Below, piece after piece: positions 16,123 to 23,782 of a stretch of 23,782 nucleotides of DNA; within the stretch, counting starts at the first letter, position 1; every line of letters starts with the position of its first letter. The DNA is from Oceanospirillaceae bacterium UBA1126 (lineage in GTDB: Bacteria; Pseudomonadota; Gammaproteobacteria; Pseudomonadales; Balneatricaceae), in assembly GCA_002312935.1 (NCBI GenBank), contig DCAT01000019.1, forward strand, positions 1-23,782, read 5' to 3'. The notes below the pieces were generated by a model, which did not search any database, was not told the origin of the DNA, and saw nothing but the letters and a program-made list of their open reading frames with translations. The translations under genes and the position numbers were made by a program.

Positions 16123-17025
16123 ATGTTTCATCGTCTAACCTTATTTGATAGCAGCAATAAGCTTGATGTGGGGACCATCGATAAGGCATTTTATGCCCTG
16201 CAAGCGCCCATAGAATGTTACCGGCACAGTTCTAGTGGCCACTGTGCAGTGCATCAATGGCAATGGACGAGTTCTGATGGCGCTAAACGATTAACAAATA
16301 ATCCATCTAAATGTGTATTCACGCTCGAGGAGATGCTTACACAACTGTCTAAAAAAAACCAACTCGATTATGTGATCCAGTCTTCTGCGCTGCCTATAGA
16401 AAAAATTAAGTTAGCTGTGTTTGACATGGACTCCACCTTAATTAAGGCCGAAGTAATGGACGAATTGGCCTATGTGATGGGTATTGGCCCGCAAGTGGCG
16501 CTCATTACTGCTAGGTCTATGGCTGGAGAATTAGATTTTGAGCAGAGCTTTCGCCAACGGTTGGCGCTGCTGACAGGCTTTGATACTGCCCAACTTTCGG
16601 CTATTAATGACACTATTGAATTAATGCCTGGTGCCCAAAAGCTAATGGAAGGCCTTCAAGAACAAGGGATATACTGTGCCATATTGTCTGGCGGGTTTAG
16701 CTATTTTGCAGATCACTTAGCCCATAAATTGGGCATGCAAGACGCCTTCTCTAACCCTTTAGAAGAAATTGATGGCAAACTCACTGGGAGAGTGAAGGGG
16801 GTGATATTAGATGCTGCCCGAAAAGTAGAGTTGATGGAACAGCTACGAAAAACCCTTGGGCTATCGCTAAATCAGTGCCTTGCTGTGGGTGATGGTGCTA
16901 ATGATTTACCCATGCTTAATAAAGCGGGTTTAGGTGTTGCCTTTCATGGTAAACCCCTAGTTAGGCAGCAAGCCCCCCACCAGCTCAATAACGTTAATTT
17001 AGATGCGCTATTACACCTAGTTTAA
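16123..17025 (+). CDS. serB: Phosphoserine phosphatase
   Basis: Hydrolyses phosphoserine to serine, the last step of serine synthesis, by a HAD-superfamily mechanism. The ATG at 16123 is chosen because AAGGAG (16109-16114) lies eight bases upstream; the GTG at 16117 would be too close. The 300-residue protein has a divergent N-terminal regulatory region of about 90 residues, then HAD motif I DMDSTLI (nucleophile D101, D103), motif II LSGGF (S189), motif III K234 and motif IV VGDGANDLPML (D257, D261). It is divergent from the SMP-like gene. Its TAA overlaps the stop codon of convergent epmB by three bases. Confidence 0.96.
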   Translation: MFHRLTLFDSSNKLDVGTIDKAFYALQAPIECYRHSSSGHCAVHQWQWTSSDGAKRLTNNPSKCVFTLEEMLTQLSKKNQLDYVIQSSALPIEKIKLAVFDMDSTLIKAEVMDELAYVMGIGPQVALITARSMAGELDFEQSFRQRLALLTGFDTAQLSAINDTIELMPGAQKLMEGLQEQGIYCAILSGGFSYFADHLAHKLGMQDAFSNPLEEIDGKLTGRVKGVILDAARKVELMEQLRKTLGLSLNQCLAVGDGANDLPMLNKAGLGVAFHGKPLVRQQAPHQLNNVNLDALLHLV

Positions 17026-18065
17026 CGGGGTGAGTATAGCGTTTTGCTGAGCTTTCCTGGCTCCTCACGCACCAGCTTAGGCACCAAATAGCCGGACATA
17101 CAGGCCTGCATTTGTGCCACTATGGATTGGCTGCGGGCTAAGCTAACAAAAAAGTGAGTGGTGCCCGCTACATGGTCTGGTAAATGGAGGTAATAAGGCA
17201 TTACACCTATTTCAAAAAGGCGTTCACTGAGGTGTTTTAGGCTTGTTAGATTGTCGTTCACTTGTGCTAGTAAAACACTTTGGTTAAGAAGTTTTACCTT
17301 GTGTTGGTGCAAACGGTCACAGGCTTGTGCCACGTCTGCGGCTAACTCATTGGCATGATTAGCGTGCACCACCATGACACAGGTTAGTCGAGAGCGTTCT
17401 AGCCTCTGACACAGTTCCAAGGTGATACGTTGAGGCAGCACAATGGGTAAACGGCTGTGAATACGCAAGCGTTTAATATGCGCAATGCCTTCAATAGCCT
17501 CTATTAAGCTGAATAATTGAGGGTCTGTTAAGGCGAGTGGGTCGCCACCACTAAGAATGATTTCTTCTATATCTGGATGCTGTTCAATATAACTAAGGCT
17601 TTGTTGCCACTGCGTGCGTGCGAGCTTCTGCTCGTTATAGGGGTAGTGGCGACGGAAGCAATAACGGCAATTAATAGCACAGTGGCCTGCAGCAATTAAT
17701 AAAGCGCGCCCTTTATATTTGTGTACCACTCCTGGCACAGGGTTAAATTGTGCCTCTTGTAACGGGTCATTATTGAACTCTGGGTGGTGTATTGCTTCTA
17801 GAGATTGGGGCAATACTTGCAATAGTAGTGGGTCTTTGGGGTCTTGTGGCTGCATTTTTTGCACAAATGCTTTCGGAACAAGAGTAGTAAACCCTTGATC
17901 ATCAGCTAATAGTGCTTTTTGTTGTGCGTTGCTAAAGCCTAAGGCTGTAAGCAGCGCTTGGGGCGTCCGGTAGGCCTCACGCAGCTGAGTACGCCAGTCT
18001 TCTGGCAAGCTTGTGTACTTAATCAAGCTTAAAGGTTCAACTTGCGCAGTGCTTTGCGGTATCAT
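17022..18065 (-). CDS. epmB: EF-P beta-lysylation protein EpmB (radical SAM lysine 2,3-aminomutase)
   Basis: Converts (S)-alpha-lysine to (R)-beta-lysine, which EpmA attaches to EF-P. The 347-residue protein has the radical-SAM cluster motif C129-AIN-C133-RY-C136 followed by FRRHYPY, then LSGGDPLAL around 171-179. The length matches EpmB rather than the longer catabolic lysine 2,3-aminomutases, and the neighbourhood (divergent from efp, 42 bp apart) confirms the role. Its stop codon lies inside the end of convergent serB. No separate terminator is possible there. Confidence 0.96.
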   Translation of the reverse strand: MIPQSTAQVEPLSLIKYTSLPEDWRTQLREAYRTPQALLTALGFSNAQQKALLADDQGFTTLVPKAFVQKMQPQDPKDPLLLQVLPQSLEAIHHPEFNNDPLQEAQFNPVPGVVHKYKGRALLIAAGHCAINCRYCFRRHYPYNEQKLARTQWQQSLSYIEQHPDIEEIILSGGDPLALTDPQLFSLIEAIEGIAHIKRLRIHSRLPIVLPQRITLELCQRLERSRLTCVMVVHANHANELAADVAQACDRLHQHKVKLLNQSVLLAQVNDNLTSLKHLSERLFEIGVMPYYLHLPDHVAGTTHFFVSLARSQSIVAQMQACMSGYLVPKLVREEPGKLSKTLYSPR

Positions 18066-18107
18066 GAGTGACGAATTTCCCGATGTTTATTTCATTAGAG
18101 CGACAAA

Positions 18108-18674
18108 ATGGCTAATTATAGCAGCAACGAATTTAAATCTGGCCTTAAAGTTATGTTAGAAGGTGATCCTTGTGCCATGGTTGATGTGGAATTTGTTAAA
18201 CCGGGTAAAGGCCAAGCATTTACCCGTGTGCGCATGAAGAACTTGAAGTCTGGCCGTGTGTGGGACCGTACCTTTAAGTCGGGTGAATCTATCGAAGCCG
18301 CTGATGTGATGGATCGCAACATGGAGTACCTTTATACTGACGGTGAGTTCTGGCACTTTATGATGGCAGACGGAACGTTTGAGCAATATGGTGCAGATGT
18401 TCATGCCGTAGGAGATTGTGTTAAGTGGCTTAAGGAACAAGAGATCTATGTGGTGACTTTATGGAATGATGCCCCACTAGCGGTTGCTGCACCTAACTTT
18501 GTAGAGCTAGAAGTGACAGAGACTGATCCAGGCCTTAAAGGGGATACGGCGCAAGGGGGCAGTAAGCCTGCAACCTTGGCAACAGGCGCCACGGTGCGCG
18601 TGCCGTTATTTATTGAGGAAGGTGAGGTGTTAAAGATTGACACCCGCACTGGCGACTACGTAAGTCGCGCCTAA
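18108..18674 (+). CDS. efp: Translation elongation factor P
   Basis: Binds ribosomes stalled at polyproline stretches and promotes peptide-bond formation. The 188-residue protein is tRNA-shaped, with three beta-barrel domains. The modification loop FVKPGKGQAF has the lysine at position 34, the residue that EpmA/EpmB modify in E. coli, in contrast to the arginine used by EarP systems. The C-terminus DTRTGDYVSRA is typical. It is followed by epmA after 14 bp, and epmB is divergent upstream, so all the proteins needed for beta-lysylation except the optional hydroxylase EpmC are together. Confidence 0.98.
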   Translation: MANYSSNEFKSGLKVMLEGDPCAMVDVEFVKPGKGQAFTRVRMKNLKSGRVWDRTFKSGESIEAADVMDRNMEYLYTDGEFWHFMMADGTFEQYGADVHAVGDCVKWLKEQEIYVVTLWNDAPLAVAAPNFVELEVTETDPGLKGDTAQGGSKPATLATGATVRVPLFIEEGEVLKIDTRTGDYVSRA

Positions 18675-18688
18675 GCTTAGGACATACC

Positions 18689-19669
18689 ATGCCATGGCAA
18701 CCTAGTGCTGACATAGGGCAGCTTAAGCAGCGTGCCAAGGTTATTAGGCAAATACGGGCATTCTTTGAAGCCCGCCACCTGCTAGAAGTTGATACACCCG
18801 TAATGTCCCATTACGGGGTATCTGACCCGCATATCGATTCTATTCCAGTCGCCTTTACCCAAGGTGGTGCTTCCAAAAATGCGGATATGGCGACGCATAT
18901 GAATCTAATGTCTTCACCAGAATATGCCATGAAGCGTTTGTTAGCTGCAGGTAGTGGTGATATCTATCAAATTGCTAAAGCCTTTCGTAATGGCGAAGTA
19001 GGGCACAGGCACAACCCAGAATTTACCCTTTTAGAGTGGTATAGGCTCAATTTTGACCTAAAAGCGTTGATGCAAGAAGTGGCCTGCCTTGTAGACAGCC
19101 TGCTCATAAATGAAACCCTAGAGTGGCACTTTTGGACCTACCGCCGTGCGTTTGAAGAAGTGCTTGGTATTGATCCATTAACAGCAAAAAATGACGTGAT
19201 TAGGTCTACTGCTTTAGCCCATGTAGATATTCAAATGGACCCCTCAACGCCTCGCGACACCTGGTTAGACTTACTAATGAGTCATTGTATTGAGCCGAAA
19301 CTTCCCAAGGCGTGCTTCATTTTTGATTATCCTGCCAGCCAGGCAGCGTTAGCACAAACCGGCATTGACGAGTTGGGTAATGCCGTGGCACGTCGTTTTG
19401 AAGTGTATATTCATGGCATTGAACTAGCTAATGGCTACCAAGAGCTGACCGATGCAAAAGAACAAAAGAGGCGCTTCGAAGTAGATAATACAATCAGAGC
19501 AACCATGGGTAAAGCAACCATGGCTGGGGATATTAGGCTTATTAGTGCGCTTAAGGCAGGCTTACCAGAGTGCTGTGGTGTGGCTTTAGGTATAGAGCGT
19601 TTACTAATGCTGGTATTAGGCGAAAGAGACATTGCAAAGGTGATGGCTTTTAACCACCACCTTGCCTAG
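18689..19669 (+). CDS. epmA: EF-P--(R)-beta-lysine ligase EpmA
   Basis: Activates beta-lysine with ATP and joins it to K34 of EF-P. The 326-residue protein is a stand-alone class II lysyl-tRNA-synthetase catalytic core lacking the N-terminal anticodon-binding domain. Motif 2 is FRNGEVGHRHNPEFTLLEWYR (99-119) and motif 3 is GVALGIERLLMLVLG near the C-terminus. The length equals E. coli EpmA (325) and not LysS (about 500). GGAC lies before the ATG, and the start is 14 bp after efp, so the two form an operon. Its stop is 12 bp from the convergent psd stop. Confidence 0.97.
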   Translation: MPWQPSADIGQLKQRAKVIRQIRAFFEARHLLEVDTPVMSHYGVSDPHIDSIPVAFTQGGASKNADMATHMNLMSSPEYAMKRLLAAGSGDIYQIAKAFRNGEVGHRHNPEFTLLEWYRLNFDLKALMQEVACLVDSLLINETLEWHFWTYRRAFEEVLGIDPLTAKNDVIRSTALAHVDIQMDPSTPRDTWLDLLMSHCIEPKLPKACFIFDYPASQAALAQTGIDELGNAVARRFEVYIHGIELANGYQELTDAKEQKRRFEVDNTIRATMGKATMAGDIRLISALKAGLPECCGVALGIERLLMLVLGERDIAKVMAFNHHLA

Positions 19670-19681
19670 TTAAACGCAATA

Positions 19682-20533
19682 TTAATGAAGTTCAGCTAAC
19701 ATTTGTCCTAAACGTGTAGTGGTGCCGGCGCTAAGTTCCTTGGGCCATTGGCTTACGCCTTTTGGCAAACACATCACCACTGTGGAGCCTAATTTAAAGC
19801 GGCCCATTTCCTCACCCTTTTTCAATAATATAGGGTCTTGGTTAGTGTAGTTAAACTGGCTCACTGCCTTACCTTTCGGGCAGACCAAGCCAGCCCAAAC
19901 CGTTTCTATACTGGCCACAATCATAGCGCCTACAAGGACCATGGCCATAGGCCCAAACTCAGTATCAAATATGGCGACTACCCTTTCGTTGCGCGCAAAT
20001 AAACCAGGCACTTTTGCCGCTGTGGCTTGGTTCACAGAAAATAATTGACCTGGTACATGAACCATATGGGTAAGGGTGCCGTCACAGGGCATGTGTATAC
20101 GATGGTAATCTTTGGGGGCTAGATAAATAGTTGCAAAGTCGCCATCTATAAAAGTACTGGCAAGCGCACTATTGCCACCTAACAAACTGGTAAGGCTAAA
20201 CTCGTGGCCTTTGGCCTGAAATAGATGGTCGCCCTCTATTTTGCCCAATTGGCTAATAGCGCCATCTACTGGGCAAGCCAAATGTTTTGGATGATGATCT
20301 ATAAGGCGTGCATCAGCTTTAAGGCTCCGGGTAAAAAAGTCATTAAAACTATTAAATTCACTTGCATGCTGCCGTTCAGCTTCATCCATATTTACTTTAA
20401 AGTGCTTTATAAAAGTGCGAATAAAAGGATCTTTAATCGCTGGAATAGAGCTATGGGCTAGCACGCCAACAAGTCGCGAAATCAAGTGTTGCGGTAACAG
20501 GTATTGCATCAATACAAATAAACGGTCGCCCAT
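19682..20533 (-). CDS. psd: Phosphatidylserine decarboxylase proenzyme
   Basis: Decarboxylates phosphatidylserine to phosphatidylethanolamine at the inner membrane. The 283-residue proenzyme cleaves itself at G249-S250 within FKLGSTVV, which creates the pyruvoyl group on the short alpha chain. The self-cleavage triad D90 (PVDG), H147 (YHRIHMP) and S250 is intact and lies close to the E. coli positions. The class and length match type I bacterial Psd. AAGGA lies six bases before the ATG. It follows rsgA by 9 bp, as a conserved rsgA-psd pair, and converges on epmA. Confidence 0.97.
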   Translation of the reverse strand: MGDRLFVLMQYLLPQHLISRLVGVLAHSSIPAIKDPFIRTFIKHFKVNMDEAERQHASEFNSFNDFFTRSLKADARLIDHHPKHLACPVDGAISQLGKIEGDHLFQAKGHEFSLTSLLGGNSALASTFIDGDFATIYLAPKDYHRIHMPCDGTLTHMVHVPGQLFSVNQATAAKVPGLFARNERVVAIFDTEFGPMAMVLVGAMIVASIETVWAGLVCPKGKAVSQFNYTNQDPILLKKGEEMGRFKLGSTVVMCLPKGVSQWPKELSAGTTTRLGQMLAELH

Positions 20534-20542
20534 AAAAAATCC

Positions 20543-21580
20543 TTAATTGTGTGTGGTGAAGTCGTCTAAAGACGCTTTAATATGTTGAAAACTGGACATG
20601 CGAACAGGGTCTATATGACCCTCTTCCAAAGCCTTTAATAAAGCGCAGGCTGGCTCGTGTTCATGGCTACAGTCGCTAAATTTGCAGTAGCCTAGATAAG
20701 GTCTAAATTCCACAAAACCCTCAAGTAAAGTTGCTGTGTCCATATGCCAGAGCCCAAACTCACGGATGCCTGGAGAGTCAATTAATTGGCCACCATTAGG
20801 GATGTGAAATAGCTTAGCCGTGGTGGTGGTGTGAACGCCTTTATTTGTTTGCTCAGACAGGGCGCTAGTTTTAATATCTACTCCTGGAAGCAGCACATTC
20901 ACTAAGCTAGATTTGCCAACGCCAGACTGACCCACAAACACACTCACTTTATTATTTAACTCAGCGTAAAGTGCTTCAAGCCCAGTTAAGGTTTGAGTGG
21001 AAGCGCGAATAATACGGTAACCCAAAGCTTGGTAGCGAGCTAACATGGGTTCAAGGTGGTCTTGTGCTTCTTCATCTAATAGATCAGTTTTGTTGAGCAG
21101 CAGAATAGGCTCAATATCACTGGCCTCTGCGGCTACTAGGTAGCGGTCTATTAAATTGGCATGGGCGTAAGGTTTGGGCGCGAAAGTGACAATGATTTGA
21201 TCAATGTTGGCGGCGACTGGCTTAAGGTCACCATACTTGTTGGGGCGGTTGAGGATGCTATTACGTTCATCACGGGCCACAATAACACCACTTTGATCTG
21301 CTGCTTGGCGCCAGGACACTTGGTCACCCGTAACGAGGAAACCTAAATTAGAGCGTATTTTGCACCGAAACACTTCACCTTGGTGTTGGCCGTGCAAGGC
21401 TTCTACGTCAATTAAAGAGCCATAATGTGCAATTATCAAACCCTGCTGCTCGGCAGATAGGTCGCCATGCTCTATGGCCTGCTCTATTGCGCCGTCCTGT
21501 TTATTGGCGCGCGCACGGCGCTCTTCTTGAACTTTATCAATTTGCCACTGCTGGTGGCGGGTGAGTTTACGTTTGGCCAT
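20543..21580 (-). CDS. rsgA: Ribosome small-subunit biogenesis GTPase RsgA
   Basis: GTPase that checks late 30S subunit maturation. The 345-residue protein has a basic N-terminal extension (1-30), an OB fold, and then the circularly permuted GTPase order that marks the family: G4 NKTD (163-166) precedes the P-loop GQSGVGKSS (217-225) and G3 DSPG (268-271). The C-terminal zinc-binding motif has C299, C304, H306 and C312. It is divergent from orn across 95 bp and is followed closely by psd, the same arrangement as in many gammaproteobacteria. Confidence 0.97.
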   Translation of the reverse strand: MAKRKLTRHQQWQIDKVQEERRARANKQDGAIEQAIEHGDLSAEQQGLIIAHYGSLIDVEALHGQHQGEVFRCKIRSNLGFLVTGDQVSWRQAADQSGVIVARDERNSILNRPNKYGDLKPVAANIDQIIVTFAPKPYAHANLIDRYLVAAEASDIEPILLLNKTDLLDEEAQDHLEPMLARYQALGYRIIRASTQTLTGLEALYAELNNKVSVFVGQSGVGKSSLVNVLLPGVDIKTSALSEQTNKGVHTTTTAKLFHIPNGGQLIDSPGIREFGLWHMDTATLLEGFVEFRPYLGYCKFSDCSHEHEPACALLKALEEGHIDPVRMSSFQHIKASLDDFTTHN

Positions 21581-21675
21581 TGAGAATTAATGTACTGGGT
21601 TGTCAGTAAAGGCTTTATTCTACCCCGAAGTGAGGCATAATTCAGTGTATCAATATCACCTAGAGCACTTTTCTT

Positions 21676-22224
21676 GTGAAACACACACAAAATCTAATTT
21701 GGTTAGACCTTGAGATGACAGGTCTCGACCCAGAACAAGACGTTATTATTGAGATTGCCACTATTGTGACTGACGCCCACTTAAATGTGCTGGCTGAAGG
21801 TCCCTCCATCGTCATACACCAAAGTGATGCTGTTTTAGAAGCTATGAATGCTTGGTGTATTAAACAGCATGGTCAATCAGGCCTAACACAACGGGTACGA
21901 GACAGTAAGGTAAGCTGTGCGAAAGCGGAAGAGCAAACTATCGCCTTTGTTAAAACCCTAGTAGACGGCGGTCACTCGCCAATGTGTGGCAATACCATCG
22001 GTCAAGATAGGCGTTTTTTAGTGAAATACATGCCTCAGCTTGAAGCCTATTTTCATTACCGCAACGTCGATGTAAGTACGTTAAAAGAGTTGGCACGTCG
22101 CTGGCGTCCAGAACTGCTTGAAGGCCTCAAAAAAGGCGGCAGCCATCTAGCGCTAGATGACGTGCGCGATTCAATTGCTGAAATGGTCTATTACCGAGAC
22201 CATTTTTTGAACACAGACCCATGA
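21676..22224 (+). CDS. orn: Oligoribonuclease
   Basis: Degrades the shortest RNA products (dinucleotides, including pGpG from cyclic di-GMP turnover) from the 3' end. The 182-residue protein has all DEDDh residues: D11 and E13 in WLDLEMTGLD, D111 in NTIGQDRRFL, H157 and D162 in GGSHLALDDVRD, matching E. coli Orn at an offset of one. The start is GTG at 21676. It is the only usable start, since an in-frame TAG lies 15 bases upstream and the next ATG falls inside the active-site motif. No clear Shine-Dalgarno sequence is present, so translation may be modest. It is divergent from rsgA. Confidence 0.96.
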   Translation: MKHTQNLIWLDLEMTGLDPEQDVIIEIATIVTDAHLNVLAEGPSIVIHQSDAVLEAMNAWCIKQHGQSGLTQRVRDSKVSCAKAEEQTIAFVKTLVDGGHSPMCGNTIGQDRRFLVKYMPQLEAYFHYRNVDVSTLKELARRWRPELLEGLKKGGSHLALDDVRDSIAEMVYYRDHFLNTDP

Positions 22225-22265
22225 AGGCTTAGTGCAGGCATACGTTAGGGCACACTAAAATTGCG

Positions 22266-23117
22266 TTATCCATAGACTAAGGTCGCCTGGTCTACAAAGT
22301 GCTTGATCAGTGCGCCAGCCATAATTCCTGGTGGTGCCATTGACTCAGGTAATTGGTCGTAGCGGAACCAGTTTGCCTCAGCAATCTCGATACCGTCCAC
22401 TTTAATATTTTGCGTAACTGCATCGGCAATAAAGCCAAGCATTAGCTGCCCAGGGTACGGCCAGGACTGGCTACCAATATAACAAATATTATTTATTTCT
22501 ACGCTCACTTCTTCGAACACTTCACGATGCAGAGCCTGCTCTGCACTCTCGCCAGCCTCAAGGAACCCAGCTAAAGCGCTAAATCGGTTAGGGGCCCAAC
22601 TGGCATTACGCGCCAATAGGCATCGGTCTCCATGGGTCACCAGCACAATGACACAAGGAGAAATTCGTGGGTAATTATTGATCTTGCAATCACTACAGGT
22701 CATGGCGTGTTCTTTGCCAGTCGTGTGGTTAGGTTTACCACAACTGCCACAAAAGCGGTGAGTATCTTGCCAGCCTAATAGTTGCACAGCTCTGCAGGCC
22801 AAGGAAAAAACCTCTTCACCAGCCACGGCTAACAAGTCACGTAAAACCACTAAGCTAACCCCCTTAATTACCGCCGCCTCTGGCGTTAGTTCCCAAACCT
22901 CACAGTCACGGGAAAGCCACTGGCCCAGGGTTATTTTTCGTTGGCAAAAAGGTTCCAATAAGTGGGCCCTGCCACTGTCAATAAAAGGGTTGTTGGCCAT
23001 ACTAGAACCTTCAGCCACTAAAATATCCCGCCCAATTACGGCAATAATCCATGTTGAGTTGGTATTAATAGCTAAGGGATTAGCATAAAAGCCGTTTAGG
23101 CTTGTAGGGATAGTCAC
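22266..23117 (-). CDS. nudC: NAD+ diphosphatase / RNA decapping hydrolase NudC
   Basis: Hydrolyses NADH and NAD to NMN and AMP, and in E. coli removes NAD caps from RNA. The 283-residue protein has an N-terminal domain (1-118), a zinc ribbon with C123, C126, C141 and C144, and a Nudix domain. The Nudix box (184-206) keeps G184, E190, R198, E199, E202 and E203, but has serine (S205) where the consensus has glycine. The NudC signature, SQPWPFPxS in the well-studied enzymes, reads SQSWPYPGQ here (216-224). The start is GTG, with AAAGGT about 11 nt upstream; no ATG lies near. It converges on orn with a 41-bp gap. Confidence 0.93.
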   Translation of the reverse strand: MTIPTSLNGFYANPLAINTNSTWIIAVIGRDILVAEGSSMANNPFIDSGRAHLLEPFCQRKITLGQWLSRDCEVWELTPEAAVIKGVSLVVLRDLLAVAGEEVFSLACRAVQLLGWQDTHRFCGSCGKPNHTTGKEHAMTCSDCKINNYPRISPCVIVLVTHGDRCLLARNASWAPNRFSALAGFLEAGESAEQALHREVFEEVSVEINNICYIGSQSWPYPGQLMLGFIADAVTQNIKVDGIEIAEANWFRYDQLPESMAPPGIMAGALIKHFVDQATLVYG

Positions 23118-23283
23118 AGGAGGGTTTACCTTTGGTGGCGGGTATAAAATCAGCTAAAACACCTTTTTAAGCCCAAAAATTTCAGGTTGTACAGATCAAT
23201 ATTTTTGCTGCAATAGCATGATTCTAACATGAATAAATGTGGCTTTGGGGTGCTATAACAGCTTAGTAAATGACTGGATAAAT

Positions 23284-23736
23284 TTAGAGAATTAACTTCA
23301 TTTCAACCAAGCAAGGTGCGAACCCTACTTTTTCATAGGCTCGAATAGCTGATGAGTTTTGAGAATATACGTCTAGATAAAGAGCCTCGGCTCCTTTATC
23401 GCGGCTCCATTGCGTCAGCAAGCCCAAGATATGCTGATTAACGCCTTGGCCTCGTAAGTGAGGTGATACGTACATAAAGCCGAGGTAAGCATGAATTGTA
23501 TGGTTATGAGCTGGCTTAGACGTTCGGATTTTTGCATAGCCCACAGCGACAATGTTGGCGTCGTGCTCCAATACAACTAAGTGAACATCATGGCTATTAA
23601 TCTGCTCTGTTATATCATAATAAAACGTCTTATCCGCTTTAATGGATGCGTCAAATGGACGTTCAGCTGCTACTAATAACTGCTCTATTTCTAGTAAGCG
23701 TGGCAAATCACCTAACACCGCTTCTCGGTAGGTCAC
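23284..23736 (-). CDS. GNAT-family N-acetyltransferase
   Basis: A 150-residue protein of the GNAT fold. The acetyl-CoA-binding motif A is visible as GFMYVSPHLRGQGVNQHIL (86-104, R95-G-Q-G98), and motif B as LDVYSQNSSAIRAYEKVGF (121-139), as in RimI-like enzymes. The substrate cannot be named from sequence. The start is GTG at 23736, supported by AAGGAAA about 10 nt upstream. It is separated from nudC by 166 bp that contain no convincing gene or terminator, so it is probably transcribed alone. What lies upstream is cut by the window end. Confidence 0.88.
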   Translation of the reverse strand: MTYREAVLGDLPRLLEIEQLLVAAERPFDASIKADKTFYYDITEQINSHDVHLVVLEHDANIVAVGYAKIRTSKPAHNHTIHAYLGFMYVSPHLRGQGVNQHILGLLTQWSRDKGAEALYLDVYSQNSSAIRAYEKVGFAPCLVEMKLIL

Positions 23737-23782
23737 AGTTGAGTTTCCTTTTTTTTCTGGGGCTAAAAACGTAATGCAATAG

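Noticed and set aside
22225..22265. Terminator between orn and nudC
   Set aside because: TTAGTG and CACTAA can pair across about 18 bases, but there is no U-tract and the stem is weak, so it is not called.
23118..23283. Small gene or RNA between nudC and the GNAT gene
   Set aside because: Only very short AT-rich frames (for example nine codons from the ATG near 23229) and no stable hairpin were seen.
1..23782. Mobile element, defence system, CRISPR or biosynthetic cluster
   Set aside because: No transposase, integrase, direct-repeat array, toxin-antitoxin pair or defence domain was found; all the larger genes are core housekeeping families.

Overview
This window is a stretch of core chromosome from a gammaproteobacterium, probably marine or aquatic, of moderate GC content. 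The GAPDH and the gap/edd and zwf/hexR layouts resemble Pseudomonas-type arrangements, and the order parC-ahpA-serB ... psd-rsgA-orn resembles Pseudomonadales/Cellvibrionales. However, EF-P carries the lysine form and sits with epmA and epmB. The family cannot be fixed from this sequence alone. No tRNA, rRNA, CRISPR array, insertion sequence, phage gene or integration site was seen. I found no convincing wholly new system; the interesting signals are regulatory sites and a few unusual proteins.

Region 1 (1-11,335) is a compact Entner-Doudoroff/lower-glycolysis locus. It has a gap-pykA operon (minus), divergent edd-glk-pgi (plus), convergent zwf-pgl-eda (minus), and divergent hexR with a small lipoprotein gene (plus). 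Together these take glucose to glucose-6-P (Glk), exchange it with fructose-6-P (Pgi), oxidise it to 6-phosphogluconate (Zwf, Pgl), split it through KDPG (Edd, Eda), and carry glyceraldehyde-3-P towards pyruvate (Gap, PykA). Two nearly identical 20-bp palindromes, one in each divergent promoter region, are very likely the operators of the KDPG-responsive regulator HexR. They would place all eight enzyme genes and hexR under one regulator. Good intrinsic terminators follow pgi and the hexR-lipoprotein unit.

Region 2 (11,299-14,391) holds a DUF3461 gene (minus) and parC (plus), separated by a 362-bp intergenic region containing a long imperfect inverted repeat and recognisable promoters.

Region 3 (14,400-19,669) holds a membrane protein of the AhpA/SMP type with a degenerate nucleotide-cyclase-like domain. 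It is divergent from serB. Next come epmB (minus) and efp-epmA (plus), a complete EF-P beta-lysylation set apart from the optional hydroxylase EpmC.

Region 4 (19,682-23,736) holds rsgA-psd (minus), orn (plus, GTG start), nudC (minus, GTG start) and a GNAT acetyltransferase (minus, GTG start). Three convergent gene pairs in regions 2-4 have almost no space between their stop codons, and one pair overlaps. Start codons were chosen by Shine-Dalgarno position and family length. Promoter calls were made by eye and are tentative.
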